Part shown: piece after piece, positions 9,268 to 18,227 of the stretch | How positions within the stretch are numbered: the first letter of the stretch is position 1 | How the letters are laid out: each line of letters begins with the position of its first letter | Assembly (NCBI GenBank): GCA_002753225.1 | Contig: PDZS01000022.1 | Span: 1-64,000 of the forward strand | DNA: 64,000 nt | Source: Deltaproteobacteria bacterium YD0425bin51 | GTDB taxonomy: Bacteria; Desulfobacterota; Desulfobacteria; Desulfobacterales; YD0425bin51 | Reading direction: 5' to 3' | Translations under genes and position numbers: made by a program | The notes under the pieces: model-generated | Told to the model about the DNA's origin: nothing | What the model saw: the letters and a program-made list of their open reading frames with translations, nothing else | Databases searched by the model: none

Positions 9268-10086
9268 ATGAAAATTTTTTGTATTTTAGGCGACGAGCGT
9301 GTTTTTAGCTCAAAATCGACAGCAATGTTTACGGCTGTTCTAAAACGGATTGGAATAAAAGGTGCATATACGCCTTTTAAAGTTGAGGCAGGGCAGATTG
9401 GCGCTGCATTGCAAAGTCTTAGAGTTTTAAACATTGACGGAGCAAATATTGCAGTGCCATACAAAGAATCTGTTCTTCCTCATCTCGATATTCTTTCAGA
9501 AGGTGCAAATATCATTGGCGCTGTCAACACTATAGTTCGAAATAAAAATGTTCTGAAGGGTTATAATACTAATGCGATAGGATTTATGGATACATTGGAA
9601 GAAATAGGTTACAATGCTTCTAATAAATCAGCTATTGTCTTTGGTACGGGCGGGCTTGCAAAAGCTGTTGTTTTTATATTAAACTGGCTTAGATCAAAGA
9701 ATATTATTGTTGCTGGTAGAAATAAAGACAAAATTCAAAAGTTAGTAAGTCATATTGCAGGTGAGCCTATGTTATTAAAATCAATGACAAGTGAGCCAAT
9801 AAGTGCAAATATTATAATTAATGCTACTTCTGTCTCGAGTCCAGATGAATCACCTGAAATGGCAGCTCTGATAAATAAGATTGAACTAAAAGACTGTGAA
9901 CTTTTAATTGATCTTAACTATGGTAGAAATAATAATTTTTGGAAAGATATGGCTGACGCCAAAGGTATAAAATTTATAGATGGAGTTAACACCCTTTCTA
10001 ATCAAGCAAGACGATCCTTTGCTTTGTGGACAAAAATTGATGTTGATCCAATGGAATTCAGAAAAGCTGTTTACGAGGTTTTATAA
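9268..10086 (+). CDS. AroE-like (shikimate dehydrogenase family) protein with altered active site
   Basis: A 272-residue protein of the shikimate/quinate dehydrogenase family, which reduces 3-dehydroshikimate with NADPH. The fold is clear: 'GANIAVPYKESV' with catalytic-type K66, 'GAVNTI', 'GYNTNAIGF', and the dinucleotide loop 'GTGGLAKAV'. Two points differ from true AroE. The catalytic Asp of NTD is Asn (N102), and the N-terminal substrate motif that normally reads G.P..HS.SP..HN is degenerate (GDERVFSSKSTAMF). It begins 7 bases after the receiver gene and overlaps the next kinase at TAATG. It may have another substrate or be a sensory pseudoenzyme rather than the housekeeping AroE. Confidence 0.75.
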   Translation: MKIFCILGDERVFSSKSTAMFTAVLKRIGIKGAYTPFKVEAGQIGAALQSLRVLNIDGANIAVPYKESVLPHLDILSEGANIIGAVNTIVRNKNVLKGYNTNAIGFMDTLEEIGYNASNKSAIVFGTGGLAKAVVFILNWLRSKNIIVAGRNKDKIQKLVSHIAGEPMLLKSMTSEPISANIIINATSVSSPDESPEMAALINKIELKDCELLIDLNYGRNNNFWKDMADAKGIKFIDGVNTLSNQARRSFALWTKIDVDPMEFRKAVYEVL

Positions 10087-11579
10087 TGGACTATAAGCGT
10101 AGCGAAAAAGAAAAAGAATATCTCATAAAAGCTATAGATTCATCTGACAGGCAATTTATTATTATCTCACCAGATTTTGAAGTTATAGCTGCAAATACTT
10201 ATACTATGCAATTATTGGGAACTGATATTATAGGCAAACATTGCTGCGAAATATTTTATGAGAAATCAACAACATGTGAAAGTTGTCCCGCATTAAGTGT
10301 AATAAAAACTCACAAGCCTTCATTAAGATTTAAAAAAGAAGATGTTTTATCTGATGATTTTAGAACCTGCAGATATTCATATCCTATAATGTCAGGAGAA
10401 AATCTTGAAGCTATTGCTTTGTTTACTTTTAATCGTCCAACCATAGAAGAAATTGAAGAAAAACTTAAACGAGCAAACGCTTTTTTACGTAATCTTATTT
10501 TAAGTTCTGTTGACGGGGTAATAGCTGCAGACATGAAAGGTAAAATTCTTATATTTAATGATGCTGCTGTAGAGATAGGCGGTTACACTATTGATGAAGC
10601 AATAAATACATTAAATATTAGGCAAATTTATCCTGGTGACGGCGCAAGAGATATAATGCGCCATCTTAGAAGTGATGAATATGGAGGAAAAGGTAAGCTT
10701 AAATCATTCAGGGTAGATGTTCTAAGAAAAGATGGTCAAATAATCCCAATATGTCTGAATGCTGCTATTGTCTATGAAGGAGATAAAGAAGTTGCTACAA
10801 TTGGTTTTTTTCATGATATGCGTGATGAACTCAAAATCAAATCCGATCTTGAAAAAACACATGTTAAGCTTTTGCAGGCTGAAAAGATGTCAGCTTTGGG
10901 GAAATTAGCAGCAGGAGTAGCTCATCAATTGAACAATCCGCTGGGTGGCATAACCTTGTTTGCTAAAATCATAATGGAAGAGTATGAGTTAGATCCACTT
11001 GTTAAATCAGATTTAGAGCGTATTCTCAATGAAGCCAAAAAATGCAGCGATACTGTAAAAGAGTTATTAGAGTTTGCAAGACAGACTAGTAACCTCATAC
11101 GTCCCCATGATATAAATTCAGCAATTAATAGGACGATGTTTTTACTTGAAAACCAGGCGCTTTTTCAAAACATCAAGATAACAAAACATTTTGATGACAC
11201 AATACCGCAAGTTTATGTTGATATTCAACAGATGAATCACGTTTTTATGAATATTATTCTAAACGCAGGGCAAGCAATGGATGGCAAAGGGACTCTTACA
11301 ATAAGAACAAGTATGTCTAATGATAAAGAAAAGGTTTGCATTGAAATAGAAGATACAGGTCCTGGAATATCTGAAGATATTGCTGCTCATATTTTTGATC
11401 CCTTTTTTACAACTAAAGAAGAGGGAAAAGGTACAGGATTAGGACTTAGTATTGTGTATAGTATTATTGAAGATCACAAAGGGAGTATTGCAGTAAAAAG
11501 TAAACCTGGTGAAGGCGCCACTTTTATTATTGAACTTCCTATCTCACACCAAGGAGAAAAAGGTGGACAAACAACTTAA
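10086..11579 (+). CDS. PAS-PAS sensor histidine kinase
   Basis: A 497-residue soluble kinase. The first PAS domain (about 20-110) carries a Cys set 'HCCEIF' and 'CESCPAL', as seen in many deltaproteobacterial PAS domains and possibly redox- or metal-linked. The second PAS (about 130-250) contains 'RKDGQIIPI'. HisKA follows with phospho-acceptor H280 in 'GVAHQLNNPLGG', then a HATPase with the N box 'NIILNAGQAM', 'DTGPGI', 'PFFTTKEEGKGTGLGL'. No membrane segments are present, so it senses a cytoplasmic signal. The start codon overlaps the preceding stop (TAATG), which makes an operon with the receiver and AroE-like genes. Confidence 0.9.
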   Translation: MDYKRSEKEKEYLIKAIDSSDRQFIIISPDFEVIAANTYTMQLLGTDIIGKHCCEIFYEKSTTCESCPALSVIKTHKPSLRFKKEDVLSDDFRTCRYSYPIMSGENLEAIALFTFNRPTIEEIEEKLKRANAFLRNLILSSVDGVIAADMKGKILIFNDAAVEIGGYTIDEAINTLNIRQIYPGDGARDIMRHLRSDEYGGKGKLKSFRVDVLRKDGQIIPICLNAAIVYEGDKEVATIGFFHDMRDELKIKSDLEKTHVKLLQAEKMSALGKLAAGVAHQLNNPLGGITLFAKIIMEEYELDPLVKSDLERILNEAKKCSDTVKELLEFARQTSNLIRPHDINSAINRTMFLLENQALFQNIKITKHFDDTIPQVYVDIQQMNHVFMNIILNAGQAMDGKGTLTIRTSMSNDKEKVCIEIEDTGPGISEDIAAHIFDPFFTTKEEGKGTGLGLSIVYSIIEDHKGSIAVKSKPGEGATFIIELPISHQGEKGGQTT

Positions 11580-13071
11580 TTCAAAAAAAGTTTTAGTTAT
11601 AGATGATGAGCAAAACTTAAGAGACGGTGCTGAAAGAGTTCTCAGCAGGATGAATTTTAAAGTTTTTAAAGCATCACGAGGAGAAGAGGGTCTAAAAATT
11701 TTAGAATCAGAAATAATTTCTATTGTTCTTTTGGACATGAAAATGCCGGGGATGGATGGTATGGAAGTCCTTAAAAAGATCATGGAAATGGATAGAGGTA
11801 TACTTGTGATTATAGTTACAGGTTATGCTACAGTAAAAGTTGCAATTGAGGCTATGAAATGCGGGGCATATGATTTTATTCCAAAACCATATGAACCTGA
11901 CCAGCTTAGAATTGTTATAAACCGTGCAAGTGAAAAAATACAGCTTACGATAGACGCAGATAAGCTTGAACAAGAAAAAAAGAGAACGCTTATAGATCTT
12001 CACACTGAAAAAAGCCGTATTTACACAATAATTGAATCTCTTCCAAATGGAGTAGTTGTTACAAATACAGAAGGTATAGTAGTTCTAATGAATCCTGCTT
12101 TTAAACAGCATCTTTGCATTTCTCCTGATGAATCTACTGGAAAAAAGATAGAAGAATATATTAAAGATGGAGAGCTATGCAAACTTATTATGGACATATC
12201 ACAAGGTAAATATGTTGATTTTGAAGATATTAAACCCCATGAACTTTCTCCTGGAAATGGGAAATATCTTTTGGCAAGGAGCCGTCCTGTTCTAGGCGAA
12301 AAAAAAGAATGTTTAGGAGCAGTTGTTAACATTACAGATATATCTGCTATGAAAGCTTTGGATCAATTTAAATCAGAATTTGTTGCAAAAGTCACCCACG
12401 AACTACGCTCGCCACTTTCAACCATCCATGAACAACTTGCTACTGTTTTAAAAGATATGTCAAAAGAGACATATGAAAATGATCAGCATATGCTTGCTAG
12501 AGCTAAGGAAAAGACACATTCACTCATTTCAACTATCGGAGATTTGCTTGATCTGTCAAGAATTGAAGCAGGAATTGTCTCAAAAGAGCCAAAGCAGGTA
12601 CATATTGATGAGCTTCTTAAAAATATTATAGATTTTTTAACCCCCCAAGCAAAGAGCAAAGGACAATCTATTACCATAGAAATTCCTAAAGACCCTATTC
12701 CTACTATGTTTGTTGATCCAATTGCTTTAGAGAGTGTATTCGGAAATTTGATTGCCAATGCCATAAAATATACTCAAGAAGCCGGAAAAATTGAAGTTAA
12801 GGTCGATATGGTTGCCTCAAACTTACGAGTTGTTATTAAGGATAATGGTTTTGGAATAGAAGAGAAGCACATACAAAATATTTTTGAACGATTTTATAGA
12901 GTCAAAAATACTAAAACACGACATATAACAGGAACAGGGCTAGGTCTTTCTATTGTCAAAGGTATTATTGACTCCCTAGGAGGATACATTGATGTAGAAA
13001 GCGAATTCGAAAAAGGAAGTACCTTTACTGTAATATTGCCAACAAAGAAACCTTCTATTTTGCCAATTTAA
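11563..13071 (+). CDS. REC-PAS hybrid histidine kinase
   Basis: A 502-residue hybrid kinase with an N-terminal receiver (D58 in 'VLLDMKMPGMDG', K in 'PKPYEP'), a PAS domain (about 150-260, 'IIESLPNGVVVTNTEG'), HisKA with H279 in 'KVTHELRSPL', and a HATPase with 'DNGFGI' and 'FYRVKNTKTRHITGTGLGLSIV'. The GTG start at 11563 is chosen because AAGGAG sits at 11551-11556. An upstream ATG at 11509 would overlap the preceding kinase by 71 bases and has no ribosome site. The REC-first order suggests it receives phosphate or is allosterically controlled by the kinase encoded just upstream. Confidence 0.88.
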   Translation: MDKQLNSKKVLVIDDEQNLRDGAERVLSRMNFKVFKASRGEEGLKILESEIISIVLLDMKMPGMDGMEVLKKIMEMDRGILVIIVTGYATVKVAIEAMKCGAYDFIPKPYEPDQLRIVINRASEKIQLTIDADKLEQEKKRTLIDLHTEKSRIYTIIESLPNGVVVTNTEGIVVLMNPAFKQHLCISPDESTGKKIEEYIKDGELCKLIMDISQGKYVDFEDIKPHELSPGNGKYLLARSRPVLGEKKECLGAVVNITDISAMKALDQFKSEFVAKVTHELRSPLSTIHEQLATVLKDMSKETYENDQHMLARAKEKTHSLISTIGDLLDLSRIEAGIVSKEPKQVHIDELLKNIIDFLTPQAKSKGQSITIEIPKDPIPTMFVDPIALESVFGNLIANAIKYTQEAGKIEVKVDMVASNLRVVIKDNGFGIEEKHIQNIFERFYRVKNTKTRHITGTGLGLSIVKGIIDSLGGYIDVESEFEKGSTFTVILPTKKPSILPI

Positions 13072-13073
13072 TA

Positions 13074-13991
13074 ATGAATATCTCTGTTATTATTCCTGCG
13101 TGTAATGAATCAGCATCAATTGGTACTTTAGTTTCTCAAATTAAATCGCTATATCCTGATTCTGAAGTTATCATAATAAATGATGGTTCAACAGATGAGA
13201 CAGCAGCAGTTGCTAAAGCATCTGGAGCAATTGTTTATAGCCATCCATATAATATAGGTAATGGAGCTGCAATAAAAAGCGGTATAAGAATAGCAAAAGG
13301 TGATGTATTAATATTTATGGACGGCGATGGTCAGCATAATCCTCATGATATCCCAAAACTTCTCTATGAATTATCTTGTTTTGATATGGTTGTTGGAGCA
13401 AGACCTAAAGAGGGGCAATCATCTTATATAAGAGGAGTTGGAAATAAAATTTATAATATGCTTGCTTCTTATGTTGCAAAATTTAATATATTAGATTTAA
13501 CTTCAGGATTTAGAGCTATAAGAGCTGATATAGCAAAAAGATTTGTCTATCTTTTGCCTAATACTTATTCATATCCCACGACATTAACTCTTTGCGTTTT
13601 AAGAAGTGGCTTTAGTATAAAATATATTCCGATTATAGTTGAAAAAAGAAAAAAAGGTGCAAGTAAAATTAAAATTTTTAACGATGGAATTCGCTTTTTA
13701 ATGGTAATAATGAAAATTGCCACCCTTTTTTCTCCCTTAAGAATATTTGTTCCAATAAGTTTTTTTATGATTTTGTTAGGGAGCATAAACTATTTTTACT
13801 CATATTTAACTCAGGGTCGCTTTACAAATATGAGCGCTTTGCTCTTTACCACATCCTTTCTTATATTTATGATGGGACTTATATCAGAACAGATTTGCCA
13901 AATGCGTTTTGAAAGAAGCGAAGGTGAAAGAAAATTTAATGATCTAAAAATTTTTGAAAAAGATAGTTCTCAAAATAAGATAGCTCCCTGA
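13074..13991 (+). CDS. Family 2 glycosyltransferase with C-terminal membrane segments (DPM1/GtrB-like)
   Basis: A 305-residue GT2 glycosyltransferase. The catalytic domain (about 1-215) shows 'SVIIPACNESASI', 'IIINDGSTDET' (nucleotide-sugar site), 'FMDGDGQHNPHDI' (DxD-type metal site), and 'GVGNKIYNMLASYVAKFNILDLTSGFRAI'. Two hydrophobic helices follow (about 222-243 and 257-277). These are features of polyprenyl-phosphate glycosyltransferases that make lipid-linked sugars at the membrane. It starts 2 bases after the preceding kinase stop, so it is co-transcribed with the signalling genes. The sugar and acceptor cannot be told from sequence. Confidence 0.88.
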   Translation: MNISVIIPACNESASIGTLVSQIKSLYPDSEVIIINDGSTDETAAVAKASGAIVYSHPYNIGNGAAIKSGIRIAKGDVLIFMDGDGQHNPHDIPKLLYELSCFDMVVGARPKEGQSSYIRGVGNKIYNMLASYVAKFNILDLTSGFRAIRADIAKRFVYLLPNTYSYPTTLTLCVLRSGFSIKYIPIIVEKRKKGASKIKIFNDGIRFLMVIMKIATLFSPLRIFVPISFFMILLGSINYFYSYLTQGRFTNMSALLFTTSFLIFMMGLISEQICQMRFERSEGERKFNDLKIFEKDSSQNKIAP

Positions 13992-14094
13992 AATATATAC
14001 AAACTATTAAAGACCCGATTTTCCTAAAAAAGTTTACATAACATCTATTATCAGACATTGAGTATTTTTAAATAATTATTAATTTTTAAATAAT

Positions 14095-16110
14095 ATGACT
14101 ATAAAAAATTTATCTTGGCCGTCAAAGGAAGAAGTAAATAGTGTATTAGAAGGAAAAATTGATAGTCTACCTATTATACCTATTGTTATTATAAAACTAT
14201 TAAAACTCATAAATGATGAAAAATCATCAATATCTGATCTTGAAAAGCTTATAGAGACAGATCAAGTACTTAGTGCCAAACTATTGAAAATGGTTAATGC
14301 AGCTTCATTCGGGATAAGACAACAGATATATAGTATAAGACAGGCTATATCATATTTGGGTTTTTCACAAGTTCGTTCTATAGCCCTTGAGCTTGCTCTT
14401 TATGATCATCTAACATTTAAACTTACAGCCTCACCTTTTGATCGAATATTTTTCTGGCGACACTCATTGAGTGTTGCATGTTTGAGTCGAATACTTGCAG
14501 AAGTTACCAACTATAGCGATCCAAATACTGCATATATTTGCGGTCTACTACATGATCTGGGAAAAATTGTTTTTGACGTTTATGGTAAAATTACATATAG
14601 GGAATTTATTAAAAATTTACCACGTTTTAATGGTCTTCTTATAGAGGAAGAGAGTAAGATACTTGGCATAAGCCATAATGATATAGGCGCTTATTTTTGT
14701 AGGCAATGGGATCTTCCTGAAAAGATAGTACTTGCAGTAAAATTGCATCATAATCAGTTTAGCCATATAGATATTGCAAAAGATGATGCTCTTTTGATCT
14801 CAATAATATCAGTCTCAAATTTTATAACATGGACACAAGGAATAGGATCTGTAGATATACTAAGGCACCCAATTCTGCAGCCAGAGATTAAAGATTTTAT
14901 AGATTTAAGTACTCTTGATATACACTCATTAATTGTAAAAATGGACAAGGATATAAAATCTATTGCTCATTTTTACAATTTTATATTTCCTTCCACTGAT
15001 CGATTCAGAGAAAATCTACTTAAGGCTAACATTATTCTAAGTCAAACTACTACAAAATATTACTACAACAATCTATCTCTAATACCTCAAAAAAATGGTA
15101 ATATAAAACATATAAAGGAAAGCTTAATATTTCCACATCACAGTCTTGATAGAAATGTGATAATAAAATCAACTCTAGAAGCTATAAATAAGGACTTATC
15201 ATTTGACAGGCTATATTATATGCAGATTGATAAGAAATCACGTTGCTTGGTTATCAAAGAAATTTTAGACACAACAGAGCAAGGAACAAACCTTTTAAAT
15301 ATGCATATTCCCATAGAATCATCACTTCCAAACTTCATAAATTGCCTTCGCAATAAAACCCCGGTATGTATGACTGGATCAACATTGAATGAACATCGAA
15401 TTCTTCATAAAATGGGAATTAAAGAAATAGCTATGATCCCAGTAACTAATAATAATCAGATTATAGGTATAATAGGTATAGATAACATAGAAAGTAATCG
15501 ACCAATTTCAGATATTGAAATTTCAGCTATTTCTATAGTTGCAAATGAACTAGGTATGGCAATAGAACATGCTTTACTATTTGAAAAATATCGAACTCAG
15601 GCATCAATAGACCCATTAACTAAAATAAACAATAGAGGAGCCATAGATGAGCTACTTTCAAAATCCTTTAAAAACGCTAAAGAGACCAATAGCAATTTAT
15701 GTGTAACTATGATTGATATAGATTATTTTAAAAAATTTAATGATACCTTTGGCCACCAAACAGGAGATAATGTTTTAAAGTTGATAGCCTCTGTTTTAAG
15801 CAAATATTCGAGACCAACTGATCATTTAGGTAGATATGGAGGTGAAGAGTTTGTAATTATTTTAAATGACACAGATTTTGAAAGCGGTATTTTTTTTGGT
15901 GAGAGGCTTAGAAAAAATATAGAACTATTAGGAAAAATGCTTGTTAAACGTTTTAAAGGAATTATACTCACAGTAAGTGTAGGCATAGCCACAATGAATC
16001 CTAATATTAAAACCAAAGAAGAACTTTTAGAAAAAGCAGATAAAGCCCTATACCAGGCAAAAGAAAGAGGAAGAAACAGAGTTGTTGGGTACATGGAATC
16101 AGAAAAGTAG
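14095..16110 (+). CDS. HDOD-GAF-GGDEF diguanylate cyclase
   Basis: A 671-residue signalling protein with an HDOD domain (about 20-290; 'LPIIPIVIIKLLKLI', 'AKLLKMVNAASFG', 'SIRQAISYLGF', 'LLHDLGKIV'), a GAF-like domain (about 345-495) and a C-terminal GGDEF domain (about 505-665). The cyclase signature GGEEF is intact, and an RPTD inhibitory site lies five residues before it, so c-di-GMP synthesis with product inhibition is predicted. Spacing from the glycosyltransferase is about 100 bases with no clear ribosome site before ATG 14095 (AATAAT upstream), so the start is less certain. Confidence 0.88.
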   Translation: MTIKNLSWPSKEEVNSVLEGKIDSLPIIPIVIIKLLKLINDEKSSISDLEKLIETDQVLSAKLLKMVNAASFGIRQQIYSIRQAISYLGFSQVRSIALELALYDHLTFKLTASPFDRIFFWRHSLSVACLSRILAEVTNYSDPNTAYICGLLHDLGKIVFDVYGKITYREFIKNLPRFNGLLIEEESKILGISHNDIGAYFCRQWDLPEKIVLAVKLHHNQFSHIDIAKDDALLISIISVSNFITWTQGIGSVDILRHPILQPEIKDFIDLSTLDIHSLIVKMDKDIKSIAHFYNFIFPSTDRFRENLLKANIILSQTTTKYYYNNLSLIPQKNGNIKHIKESLIFPHHSLDRNVIIKSTLEAINKDLSFDRLYYMQIDKKSRCLVIKEILDTTEQGTNLLNMHIPIESSLPNFINCLRNKTPVCMTGSTLNEHRILHKMGIKEIAMIPVTNNNQIIGIIGIDNIESNRPISDIEISAISIVANELGMAIEHALLFEKYRTQASIDPLTKINNRGAIDELLSKSFKNAKETNSNLCVTMIDIDYFKKFNDTFGHQTGDNVLKLIASVLSKYSRPTDHLGRYGGEEFVIILNDTDFESGIFFGERLRKNIELLGKMLVKRFKGIILTVSVGIATMNPNIKTKEELLEKADKALYQAKERGRNRVVGYMESEK

Positions 16111-16128
16111 TGCTCATTCTCATGAATT

Positions 16129-16512
16129 TTAATTAAAGAGATTAGTATAAAACATACTAAAAGAACTCGCTCTCCCTTTCCCTGTGCTTAATTCTACATC
16201 TGCTCCAAGTTTTTGATTTATCATCTTTTCTCTACATTCTATTTTTATTATCTCATCAGGTAAAATTGGAATATTAAATTTAGCTTTGTCTAACCCCATT
16301 AGTTTTAAAGTAAGACCCTTATATTCCTCTATTGTGATTATAGCTGCAATTATCTGAACAATTGCCGGGAGAATCGGATAGTTTGGAAAATGTCCTGAAA
16401 ATCCAATAAAATCAGAGTTAAAACAAAAGCATTTTTTGATTATATGAGGTTCTATTAACTCTGCTTTTTCCAACGCTGAATTTATAATAGCGCTATTTAT
16501 TTTGTTCTTCAT
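16129..16512 (-). CDS. FabZ/FabA-like hotdog dehydratase
   Basis: A 127-residue hotdog-fold protein. The motif 'FSGHFPNYPILPAIVQI' is that of 3-hydroxyacyl-ACP dehydratases (GHFP..P..PG), with the catalytic His in place, although the usual Gly of the PG step is Ala. The protein is slightly shorter than FabZ and resembles the ApeI/ApeP-type dehydratases of aryl polyene clusters. AGGAG lies upstream of the ATG at 16512. It is divergent from the thioesterase and ketosynthase genes at 16651-18227, and the three together look like a small acyl-chain module. Confidence 0.7.
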   Translation of the reverse strand: MKNKINSAIINSALEKAELIEPHIIKKCFCFNSDFIGFSGHFPNYPILPAIVQIIAAIITIEEYKGLTLKLMGLDKAKFNIPILPDEIIKIECREKMINQKLGADVELSTGKGRASSFSMFYTNLFN

Positions 16513-16650
16513 GGCTTTTACTTATTAGGTTCTCCTGAATAACAGTCTTGATAGGTTGCTGATAATAAAGTATATAAAGATTTAAAAATAAAAACAAGTT
16601 CTATAATCGTTTATAATATCATAGAATAAACCCAAAATGAGTTTAACTTG

Positions 16651-17127
16651 ATGCGAAAACCCTATTTTTCTTATAAAATAAACGATCCTGCTTCTCTTAG
16701 TGATAAAGTTAGACGCAAGATACGATTTGAAGAAATAGACTGCCTTGGAATTGTATGGCATGGAAGATATCCTAGCTTTTTTGAAGATGCTAGAACTAAT
16801 CTTTTTGACTCATATGGGATTGGATATATGGATTTCTATAAAAATGGAATTTTAGCTCCAATAAAAAAAATATATATAGATTATAATAGATCTCTTTATT
16901 TTCAGGAAGAAATTACAATAGAAGTAATTTTACATTGGACAGAAGCAGCTAAAATCAATTTGGAATATATAATAAGAGACAGTAAAGAAAATATAACAAC
17001 AACAGGCTACACCATTCAACTTATGACAGATATAAAACAAAATATCTTTCTATATCCCCCTACTTTTTATCTAGAATTTTTAGAACAATGGAAATCAGGT
17101 AAATTTACATGCAACAAGTTTGTATAG
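16651..17127 (+). CDS. 4HBT-type acyl thioesterase
   Basis: A 158-residue hotdog thioesterase of the 4-hydroxybenzoyl-CoA thioesterase/YbgC family. The segment 'IRFEEIDCLGIVWHGRYPSFFEDARTNLF' (catalytic Asp, HG.Y..FFE.AR) is diagnostic. An in-frame TTG lies one codon upstream of the chosen ATG, and neither has a strong ribosome site. The 3' end overlaps the ketosynthase gene by 19 bases, so the two are translationally coupled. Thioesterases of this type sit in aryl polyene and related fatty-acid/polyketide clusters. The acyl substrate is unknown. Confidence 0.8.
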   Translation: MRKPYFSYKINDPASLSDKVRRKIRFEEIDCLGIVWHGRYPSFFEDARTNLFDSYGIGYMDFYKNGILAPIKKIYIDYNRSLYFQEEITIEVILHWTEAAKINLEYIIRDSKENITTTGYTIQLMTDIKQNIFLYPPTFYLEFLEQWKSGKFTCNKFV

Positions 17128-18227
17128 TTGATGCTCAAGCTGTTTGTTCCCTTGGAGATAATCTTGATGAGATATGGAAAAGTTTGTATATAGGAAAAAC
17201 AGCAATTAAACCAGTAACTCGTTTTGAAACAAAAAACTACACAAGTAACTTAGCTGCATGCATAAATGATCTTAAAGCAAGTAATAATAATTCGTTAATT
17301 CATAGCTTGCTGGAAAAACTATTTAAAAATTTAAACGATATTCCAAAAGATCCCTTTATTTTAACAGCTAGTACAAAATCTGGAATAGATAATTTAGAGC
17401 TTATAAGAAAAAATAAGGATGCTGATTATAATGATTTATTTTTATTTAATTTACCACATATTGTTTCAAACAAACTAGGTTTACCTGTTTCTGGTATCAA
17501 TATTTCTGCAGCATGCGCTTCTTCAACTATTGCTGCTATATATGCATATGAAATGATTGCATTTGGACAAATATCCTCTGCAGTTATTTGCTTTATAGAC
17601 ATAGTTACTGAATTTGTATTTTCTGGTTTTTCAAGTCTGAAGGCATTGTCAAAAAAAGGGGCAAATCCTTTTGATAAAAATCGTGATGGACTTACCATAG
17701 GTGAAGGAGCAGGAATTATCATTCTTATGAGTGAGGAAAGAGCAAAAAAAGAAGGGAGAAAAATTTTAGCTAAAATTATTGGTTCTGGAATTGCAAATGA
17801 CGCAACCCATGTTACTGCTCCAGCTAAAGATGGATGTGGCTTAATTTATGCTATAAAAAAAGGATTGGACAGGGCTATATTAAATCCTAAAGAGATAGAT
17901 GCAATAAGCGCTCATGGAACAGGTACAGTATATAATGATAAAATGGAGCTTACAGCTTTTGAAAATGTATTTAAGGATATTAAAATTCCAATTCATTCTG
18001 TAAAAGGAGCAATTGGGCATACACTAGGCGCTGCTGGAGGAATCGAAATAGCTATAGGAGTAAAGACTATTTTAAACCAGACAGTTCCACCTACTTGTAA
18101 TTTGATTGACCCTGAATATGATTTTATATTCAATAAACCAATAGAAATTCCTATTAAATATTTACTTAAAACAAATTCAGGATTTGGAGGTATAAATGCT
18201 GCACTTATTCTTGCTAGGAATCAATAG
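17109..18227 (+). CDS. Beta-ketoacyl-ACP synthase (FabF/KAS-II-like)
   Basis: A 372-residue thiolase-fold condensing enzyme with the full catalytic triad: C136 in 'SAACASSTI', H269 in 'AHGTGTVYNDKME' and H304 in 'GAIGHTLGAAG'. It is shorter than FabF (about 410), and the N terminus is compact. It would extend an acyl chain with malonyl-ACP. The upstream thioesterase overlaps it and a dehydratase lies divergently, but no acyl carrier protein or ketoreductase is near, so it must borrow these from elsewhere. The 3' end overlaps the convergent porB gene by 14 bases. Confidence 0.85.
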   Translation: MQQVCIVDAQAVCSLGDNLDEIWKSLYIGKTAIKPVTRFETKNYTSNLAACINDLKASNNNSLIHSLLEKLFKNLNDIPKDPFILTASTKSGIDNLELIRKNKDADYNDLFLFNLPHIVSNKLGLPVSGINISAACASSTIAAIYAYEMIAFGQISSAVICFIDIVTEFVFSGFSSLKALSKKGANPFDKNRDGLTIGEGAGIIILMSEERAKKEGRKILAKIIGSGIANDATHVTAPAKDGCGLIYAIKKGLDRAILNPKEIDAISAHGTGTVYNDKMELTAFENVFKDIKIPIHSVKGAIGHTLGAAGGIEIAIGVKTILNQTVPPTCNLIDPEYDFIFNKPIEIPIKYLLKTNSGFGGINAALILARNQ

